Origin: Dipodascopsis uninucleata var. uninucleata | Lineage: Eukaryota; Ascomycota; Lipomycetes; Lipomycetales; Lipomycetaceae | DNA length: 64,000 nucleotides | NCBI GenBank assembly: GCA_030568195.1 | Contig: JAJLTO010000002.1 | Span: forward strand, 620,001 to 684,000 | Direction of reading: 5' to 3' | Notes under the pieces: model-generated | What the model saw: only the letters and a program-made list of their open reading frames with translations | Told to the model about the DNA's origin: nothing | Database searches by the model: none | Position numbers and translations under genes: made by a program | Shown: positions 56,871 to 64,000 of the stretch, one piece after another | Position numbering within the stretch: the first letter of the stretch is position 1 | How the letters are laid out: every line of letters begins with the position of its first letter

Positions 56871-57137
56871 TGTAGTAGTGTGTAATTTAAAAGATAAAAT
56901 AATCTTGAAATAAATGAAATCGAATCAGAGGTTGATTAAGACTAGTACTATATGAATATATACTGTATAGAAAAAAGCGTGGTAAAAATGAAAGAAAATC
57001 GGAAGCCAGCCAATTGCCTAAAACCAGACCAAATTTTACTGCATGGTCAAATGCTATTCATCATCTTAACCTCACAGATTCCGTCACTCCACTAACACAT
57101 TCTTGGATCCCTATTTTTCGTCATACGCCCAATGTAT

Positions 57138-57147
57138 ATCACGTGAT
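57138..57147. promoter_or_regulatory. ATCACGTGAT palindrome upstream of INH1
   Basis: A perfect 10-bp palindrome containing the Cbf1/E-box octamer TCACGTGA, about 270 nt before the INH1 start. Cbf1-type factors regulate respiratory genes in several yeasts, which fits an IF1 gene; the link is inferred. Confidence 0.45.
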
Positions 57148-58261
57148 CCATAAATGCTTAGTCTGATTTTTTGAATACTTAGTAATCTACGCGTGATAAA
57201 TTGCATAAGTATGTGCTAGACACACACCGCGTCTTCGCTGGTAATTTGCGTTACCCGGACGTGTATGGAGCGGCGCAATTGCTATGGCGACGAGGGTTTG
57301 GATATTTGGGACGCACGATCGACAATCATTTATCCTCTGTTGATTGGCCACCTGACTACAAATAATAGAACGCAGGAAGCAAGTATACTACGTATAACGT
57401 TTCATAGCTGTCTCCATTTGGGGTTTTGATAATTAAAGGGCAAAAGAATAATTGCCAGGCGAATTGGAAAGAAGAAAGGAAAGACACGAGAAGAGGTTCC
57501 ATCGTATAGTGAATAGAGCGAAAGAAAAATAAACAAACAAAAGAAATGGCTCCTAACAAAAGTAGATACAATAAGAAGAATATAGGTACAATAGCAGACT
57601 AGAGAAAATATAAAAAGGAAATTGCTAAGAGCCTAAAACTGGGAAACAACGGGCAGTGCACAAGAGTAACTAACACTTATAAGGAGGCGTTGCATTCATG
57701 AGCCTGTTATAAAAGAAACAGAGACAAGTAAATATAGAATTTAACTCTGTGTTTATATTATATATAGGATGACAATACAAATAGCCATATACTGTAGAAT
57801 CAAATAGCGATTGAATTAAAAATATCATTATCTATTACTCGCAGTGCTAACAGTAAATACGAAATAGTAGTAATAGTAGTAGTTAAAATAAATAATAATA
57901 ATTTAGCTAACTAGCTAGTGAAGTGAAGTATGCTGCTGTAGTAATAGTGCGAACGTAGTAATGATTGCTGTGCGAAGTGTCGAGAAAGAAGCTATAGTTG
58001 ATGCGTAAATGGAAATCATATGTGCATATATGCCTATTCGTCATTGTGGCTTCGCTCATAAAAGAGTCCATCGTCACCTCCGCCTGCGTGCTGAAGCGAG
58101 TCCCATTCCTATCCCTTTGTCCCGTTTTTCTCTTTATTTTATTTTCTACGGCGAAAATACATACTGACATCGACTAATCCATCTACTTATCTTGTGTTTC
58201 TGGTTCGATCCATATTTAATTTGGTAATTGTTCTCAATAGATTATCAATCTGATTGCTTAG

Positions 58262-59199
58262 GTATGTATATATAAAGCTGTAAGAGGTATTTTTCTTGTG
58301 GTATGCTGCTTCACTTGTGGTGCTTGGAAAGACCACTACCATAGAAAAGCATGGATCTTCAGTTGCGCGTCATTTTCCTCATCTATGTGTGCTGTAAAGA
58401 AATTTCGCAACGGTAGAATAGGTGTTCGATCACATCAAATAAAGCATGGATAGATCAGTTTCGATGTAAGGATGAGATCAGTGAAGGAATGGATGATGGT
58501 TTTGTTTTGATGTGCTGGCGTGGCTGAGAATGGGTCCGTGGTTCTGAGACTGATCAGATGTGTGGTTTCTTTGAGTTATGGACGATGTTGTCTGATGACC
58601 TGTGTATTCCAAGTTTCTATGGTTAGAGCATGGTTGCTAGTTGTCGTGTGGGCTCCATCCAGCGCTTTTAACACCCTTTGGGGCGGAACTGTGTGAAGTG
58701 TCGATTGGCGGAACATTTCAGAATTGTTGGCTTTGGCAATTTAAAGTGACTGTCAGCGTCATGTTGAATCATTGATGCAATGAAATAATCCCATCTGATT
58801 GGAACTTGCTTTTTTATGCATGAATTATTTCATTCAATAAATTTTGTCAAATTGATGATTTTATTTCGCTTGGGTTGCTTTGATTCAGTAGATAATTGAT
58901 TGATGTATGGATAAATCGATAGAATCGATTTTTTTTATTGAGTCAGTTGTGAAGAAGGACTGTACTCTTTATCACACGATTATTCAGCTGTTCGTGATTG
59001 AATATCAGCTTTATATCGAAATAAGGAGGAAGAGATGCTTTGCTTGGAAAGTTATTTCAAATTTATGTTGAAAGAAATGATACAATTCAGTCTGATCACT
59101 TAATTTGCTGTGACTTCACAGTGCATGTTTATTGAAGCTACCATAAGGATGAAATACTATTAACTTAAATGTTTTTTTGTTACTAATATATTTTAATAG
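58262..59199 (+). other. Probable 5'-leader intron of the 14-3-3 gene
   Basis: A GTATGT donor at 58262, a TACTAAT branch-like site at 59181-59187 and a TTTTAATAG acceptor ending at 59199 would define a 938-nt intron that ends 8 nt before the 14-3-3 start codon. Its length is far above the other introns here (about 50-260 nt). The acceptor end is well supported by the branch site; the donor is the best visible but not the only possibility. Confidence 0.5.
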
Positions 59200-59207
59200 G
59201 TTCAAAA

Positions 59208-60137
59208 ATGGTTTCATCCCGAGAAGATTCTGTATATCTTGCAAAGCTCGCTGAGCAGGCTGAGCGTTATGAGGGTATGATATTTATGGTTAGCATATTA
59301 AATAGTTTATGGAATCTAATTTATTTAATTTAGAGATGGTCGAGAATATGAAGAGTGTCGCTTCTTCTGACGAAGAACTCAGCGTCGAAGAGCGAAATCT
59401 TCTTTCTGTTGCTTATAAGAATGTTATCGGAGCCCGACGTGCTTCGTGGCGTATTGTCTCTTCAATCGAACAGAAGGAGGAGAGCAAGGGTAATGAGGTC
59501 CAGGTTGGCTTGATTAAGGAATATCGCCAGAAGATCGAAGAGGAGCTTGCAAAGATCTGTGAAGATATTTTGTCTGTTCTAGATGATCATCTCATCAAGT
59601 CTGCTAAGACTGGCGAATCCAAGGTTTTCTATTATAAGATGTAAGTTCGTTTTATACGGAAGGATATTGTAAACCTGTTTCACGAGTCTAAGAGAACATA
59701 TACTAATTTGTTTTTCACTGTTTCACAGGAAGGGTGATTATCACCGTTATTTGGCTGAGTTCGCTGTAGGAGACAAGCGAAAGGATGCCGCTGATGCATC
59801 ATTGGAGGCTTACAAGGCAGCGTCTGAAGTTGCTGTTACCGACTTGCCACCTACCCATCCAATCCGTCTTGGATTGGCACTTAACTTCTCTGTTTTCTAC
59901 TATGAGATCATGAACTCTCCTGATCGTGCTTGCCATCTTGCTAAGCAGGCTTTCGATGATGCCATTGCAGAGCTTGACACCCTCAGCGAAGAGAGCTACA
60001 AAGATTCTACGCTTATAATGCAGCTTCTCAGAGACAATCTTACCCTGTGGACCTCAGATATGGCTGAGGCTGCCCCAGAAAAGGAGGCCGCACCAGAAGC
60101 TGAGGCAGCTGGTAATGAGGATGAAGCAAAGGAGTAA
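59208..60137 (+). CDS. BMH1: 14-3-3 protein
   Basis: Three coding exons: 59208-59274, 59334-59640 and 59729-60137, giving 260 residues. Family hallmarks include [40 protein letters not shown] (phosphopeptide-pocket Lys and Arg), [33 protein letters not shown] and [18 protein letters not shown]. The acidic Ala/Glu-rich C-terminal tail is variable, as usual. It binds phospho-Ser/Thr proteins as a dimer and is essential in most yeasts. Codon bias is strong. It is the only copy in this window. Name follows the yeast family; one-to-one orthology with Bmh1 or Bmh2 cannot be stated. Confidence 0.97.
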
Positions 60138-60472
60138 AAGGTCACAATGGCTATTAAGTAGATATGTTTTGCAAGATACGTGCTTGGGCGACAACTTTTC
60201 TTCCAATATTTTCTATTTTTAACTATTGTCCGTCTCGACGCACCGCACACTTCTATAGTTATTTTTTTTGTCTCTATATGTCACTCATCCTTTATCAGCC
60301 TTTGTAACTCTGATTTTCATATCGTCGTTTTGCTATCCGTTTTGTAATTGTTTATATGACTGTACTTCGTTTCTCTTTTTCCTCTCCATTAAACTTTGTT
60401 AGGGTTAGTATATTGTTTTAATATATAGTATATTAGTAAATTCTTAGTTTAGTTTGATAAAAGGATATAAGC

Positions 60473-60555
60473 AGGGATCCGCAGATACGATGCTGTGGCA
60501 GTACACAATGTATTGTACAATATCGCTTCTCTTGTTCAGTGAACAAAGGATCCCT
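60473..60555. repeat. Inverted repeat enclosing inner hairpin
   Basis: AGGGATCC at 60473-60480 and its exact reverse complement GGATCCCT at 60548-60555 bracket 67 nt. Inside, TTGTTCAGTGAACAA forms a further 6-bp hairpin close to the right arm. It lies about 340 nt beyond the 14-3-3 stop codon. Confidence 0.5.
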
Positions 60556-61660
60556 CGTCCTTTACATGACAAGACTAGTAATTCTTTTTTATAACAGTTT
60601 TAATATGATAGTTATTACGGTACAATACAGTTGCCGGTTCTTCTTATTCTTAATCATCTATGTAAAATGTCTATCTGGCGTTGAGTAGATTTGACCACAT
60701 TGAATTATGGAATTGATTCTTAGTTGATTTATGGAAATAGCATTCTTTGCATTTACGTATGACCGATCATTAATTACGTCTTCTCGACAGATGTTAGGGA
60801 GCGTCGATTTTAAATACCCTTAGATAATTGATGTATTGTCATCTTACTCGGTCCTTATCGTAAATTTAGGGACTTAGATACTAGGGTACTGTGTTGTTTA
60901 ATGGCTTAGCATCTAGCCATTTATGTTTAGAGCACATAAGTAACTGAGATGGTGATTACTACTACTGCCGAAGAGCACAGTAAAATTAGTCGTGTGAGTT
61001 AATGGTAGTTGATCCTCTGGACGGTCAGTCCAATCAAGATAATTGAAGTTGGATTATGGCAGAAGGAGTTTTGAGCTAATAATAAAGTTGGGGACAATCA
61101 ATTTGAGAGTACGAACTCCTAAAGAGACTAAGTCTGGTATACGAAAAGTATGATTAGATAAAGTTTGACATTAGTCCCTATTTATCAACTCTATCCGCCA
61201 TATATGAAGTTTTATGAAACATAAAAATACTGTAATAGGTAAAACTGACCTGAATTGTATACAGCTAGCATATGTACTAACCATATATAGTGTAATATTG
61301 CAATATCTAAAGGCTGAATATTTCATCTAGTCTGTCTGAGAGGGAAATCGAACTCTCCAGCACGAGGATGCATGCATTCTAGCATAGCTAAATCTCGTCT
61401 AGATGTGATACGTAGACGTATGGTAACTGTCTTCTAATTTATTTACCGATGTCGCAACGACTTAAAAGTGGCTGTATTTCAGATCGTATGGGGCGCTGTG
61501 GAGTGACACTCAAACTTATTGCCACCTGTACAATTGTTTGTTAGATAGATAGTATATGCATTTGATATGAGCAAGATAACATTGGAGTTTCGCAGTTCGT
61601 TGTCCTTGAGATCACATATGATTAAAGAGAAAATCTGACGACAAGGCAATTTTATGTTAC

Positions 61661-61680
61661 CGCCACGCTATTGCGTGGCG
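61661..61680. repeat. GC-rich 8-bp hairpin with tetraloop
   Basis: CGCCACGCTATTGCGTGGCG folds into a perfect 8-bp stem with a TATT loop. It stands out by its GC content in AT-rich surroundings without any recognised gene. Confidence 0.55.
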
Positions 61681-64000
61681 TCTCTAATGCAGTAAGATGT
61701 ATAGATGAATGTCCATGATTTCCGTGTTAGAGATCTGTATAATATGGCTATAAGAACAAGCACTGGGTATAAAGACAATAACTATGGGCCACAAGAGGCT
61801 GCGATACCAGGAGAACTGTAGAGAGCTAAGCTATTGCTTTAAGGTATATCGCAGAAGATTGTTGTCATAGTAAGCTGAAAGTCTATAGTAAAATGGGCTG
61901 TTTCTGTCTCCTTATGCAACCAAAGAGTATAAGATCTGTCAGGGCTCCAGAATTTTGATACACAGATATGAGAGATGGCCGACGCGCTTGATATGGCGGT
62001 CTGATGGGAACTTTTGAAGTTCACCACATGATATCTCTGCTCTGATATTTTATCCTCATTTACAGAGTCTCACATTTAGAATATTATCACACGTGTTAGT
62101 TCGATTGAACATGCTTAAATACTTAAAGAGCTTTTTCTCAGTAATACTACGGACAATTCGTTAAATTCCGATGCGACTACACAAGTTTTGTTGTTTGAGA
62201 GTAAATTGACAACTCTCTACTTGCCGTTCGCAATTTATCAACTCATGTATGCTGATTTTAGAGCTCAGTTATAACACTATAAATGGGACCTGAGCTCCAC
62301 AAAGAAAGAAACGTTATATTTATGTATAGATTGGTTGCTTTTTCAGCTTAACATTGTTTTATCCCCAGTAAAGTGTATCACTGATTACTGCAGCTAATTG
62401 CACTTAACAGTCCCTCAGTTTTACAGTTTCCTGCTTGCTTAAGAGACTATTCCAATATTATATGCCGACGTCTCCGATTAAACAATATTAGCTCACTGCT
62501 ATTTATTGTAGTTTCGAAATTTAGGAATAGTTGATATGGATACTGTTACATAATAATTTGCTGATAGTGCTCTCATTCTTACAGTAGAATATTCACAAAA
62601 TATGACCCAATAAAGATGTGCTTTAGCTTTACAGTCAAGTAAAGAATACATATTGTAGCATAAAGATATATTTACACGTTGTCGCAAATCTGGAAGTGGG
62701 CTGAATCCAAACCAGTCAGATTACCAGAACTACAGAAAAGTGCCGCGAGATCAAACATGCATAGAGAGAAATCTCAGAGAAACAATACAGAATCGCTTGA
62801 TTTACCCGCGATTTGCATATAGTGTAGGATCAGAGGAAAGTTTGACTGGCTATTCACTCAAAAGTAAACAATAAGAAATCTCAGCAAGCTAACTAAGCAT
62901 AGTAATGGTAGTGGAAAATGCAGTATGTAGTGAGAGACTATATTGAATTGGCATTGCTAATGCAAGTGCACATGTCTCTTATCCACATCTAGATCAATTA
63001 TCGTCTCTTGTAAATATTCGCGTTAATGCCACTAGCATATAATCTCGACAATCACGAGACAAGCGAGGAGTATTCGTAACATATTGTTATCGCTATCTAT
63101 AAAAACCAACGGTGAGTAATACGATTAAAAATTTCAAAAGGATACCTGCGGCCCGAAAAGCCAAAGAAAACCCTTTTCGTATGGATTAATATAAGGTTTA
63201 GCTATTAATCGTATCTCTAAACTTAATTACAATGTCAAAATGTGCTTGCAAGGGAATTGTTACATAGAACATTTTACACAAGGTTATCGGTTCGTTTTAT
63301 TGGATTTTCAACTTATCGGAACCCTTTTGCATGACAGATTAACCTTCTTTGAGTGTTCGACGGATAAACCAGATAGATCTCTTGCGGCAGTATTTGTGTG
63401 AGCGAAAAACCCAGAACTTATCAGCAAGTATCGCAACTCGAATGGCTTTTTGCTAGCAGTAATATTATTCATATTGAGTACTAGCGCTAATGCAGGCACG
63501 GCGTCATTATATGGAGCTGTGAACAGCAAAGTGAGTGCGATAGGAAAGTCTTGAAGGCAACATATCTAAACCATTGGGCGCATTTGGCCTGGTGCACATT
63601 GAACGTAGATATCCGGCAAGAGAAAACATTGGAACTGGTCTTTCTGTTATTTTCGCGTTAATATGTTAGTTGAAGCAGAACGAGAAAAAGAGCGAAGCGT
63701 TCGCTTGTGAAAAAGGAATAGTATAATGGAATTGGCGATAGAAAAATAGTAGATGACAAACAATCGTCATATCACTGGCACTGTCATATCTACCAGAGAT
63801 CCTTGATTTCCCTTATTTCTGTGGAGAGGTATTTACAATAATTCCAGTTGGCTGTCTCTTATTACCTGTAACGAAGAGACGAGTCAGGCGATTTCATGCA
63901 CTAGGATATCCAAAGCACACAGAACAAGTGAACCAAAACAGCCGAACTCAAGGGAATAGCTAATAATAATGCTCCTCCTACGGATGACTAAGATAAACTG

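Larger units (their letters stand above)
56871..59207. other. INH1 promoter and long 14-3-3 upstream region
   Basis: 2.3 kb without a convincing gene. It contains ATCACGTGAT (57138-57147), one ACGCGT (57189-57194), a TAG/TAA-type microsatellite at about 57868-57902, a probable 5'-leader intron of the 14-3-3 gene (58262-59199), and an 11-bp inverted repeat within that intron. Minus-strand frames at 57356-57571 and 57907-58170 are not family-like. Confidence 0.5.
60138..64000. other. Gene-free right end, 3.9 kb
   Basis: There is no protein-like reading frame longer than about 75 codons on either strand, and no tRNA, rRNA or mobile-element signature. Two hairpin-forming sites stand out (60473-60555 and 61661-61680) and are listed separately. 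Base composition looks like ordinary intergenic DNA, not a strongly AT-rich tract. It may hold non-coding transcripts, or a promoter of a gene beyond the window. Confidence 0.5.

Noticed and set aside
57868-57902. TAG/TAA-type microsatellite
   Set aside because: An ordinary short simple repeat with no sign of function.
58200-58215. B-box-like GGTTCGATCC
   Set aside because: No A box or cloverleaf can be formed around it.
60400-60412. Telomere-like TTAGGGTTAG
   Set aside because: A single partial copy; similar singletons occur elsewhere in the window and no array is present.
61330-61440. tRNA-like T-arm on the minus strand (GAGAGTTCGATTTCC)
   Set aside because: No A box at the right distance, no paired acceptor stem, and the anticodon loop lacks the invariant T at position 33.

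Overview
The window is nuclear DNA of an ascomycete fungus, most likely a yeast-type genome. It is AT-rich and has short spliceosomal introns of mostly 50-120 nt. The usual signals are GTAAGT, GTATGT or GTGAGT donors, CTAAC or CTGAC branch sites, and a TAG or CAG acceptor. I recognise 27 protein-coding genes, nearly all housekeeping genes of budding or fission yeast type. CTG falls at conserved leucine positions (end of HOG1 exon 5; the GLxxDAR motif of PRE5), so this is not a CUG-Ser or CUG-Ala yeast. Fifteen or more genes carry introns, HOG1 having nine exons, which suggests an early-diverging Saccharomycotina or a Taphrinomycotina rather than a Saccharomyces- or Candida-like species. I cannot place it more exactly from sequence alone.

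Layout, left to right. 0-10 kb: a short-chain dehydrogenase (-), COQ6 (+), the DHHC palmitoyltransferase PFA4 (+), mitochondrial malate dehydrogenase MDH1 (+) and enoyl reductase TSC13 (-). 10-20 kb: the SNF2/RING protein IRC20 (+), the replication licensing factor CDC6 (+) behind a cluster of MCB sites, and ornithine aminotransferase CAR2 (+). 20-30 kb: the F-BAR/DEP/RhoGAP protein RGD2 (+), sterol demethylase ERG11 (-), mitoribosomal bL34m (-), Pol I subunit RPA14 (+) and CAAX protease STE24 (-). 30-40 kb: ARC40 (-), ATG10 (+), U2B''-type MSL1 (-), DSL1/ZW10 (+) and HOG1 (+). 40-50 kb: AVL9 (+), DASH subunit ASK1 (-), cohesin loader SCC4/MAU2 (+), the centromeric histone CENP-A/CSE4 (-) and a CLPTM1-family membrane protein (-). 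50-60 kb: proteasome alpha-6 PRE5 (-), a PA2G4/Cdb4-like protein (+), the F1-ATPase inhibitor INH1 (-) and a 14-3-3 protein (+). The last 3.9 kb has no recognisable gene.

The genes form no pathway cluster or operon. The most coherent grouping is chromosome segregation between 43.4 and 48.6 kb: ASK1 and SCC4 share a 276-bp divergent promoter with two MCB sites, and CENP-A is the next gene. CDC6 has four perfect MCB sites plus an SCB-like site. I found no mobile element, virus-like element, CRISPR array, rRNA or convincing tRNA. I see no undescribed multi-gene system. The points worth a second look concern splicing (HOG1 micro-exons, an INH1 alternative C-terminus, an in-frame stop-free intron inside the MSL1 RRM, a start codon isolated in its own exon in PRE5), promoter sites (MCB clusters, a 20-bp CArG palindrome upstream of ERG11) and a few odd proteins (DSL1 lacking its usual C-terminus, a RhoGAP without an obvious arginine finger).

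All exon borders were set by hand from splice signals, reading frame and protein-family expectation, with no transcript data.
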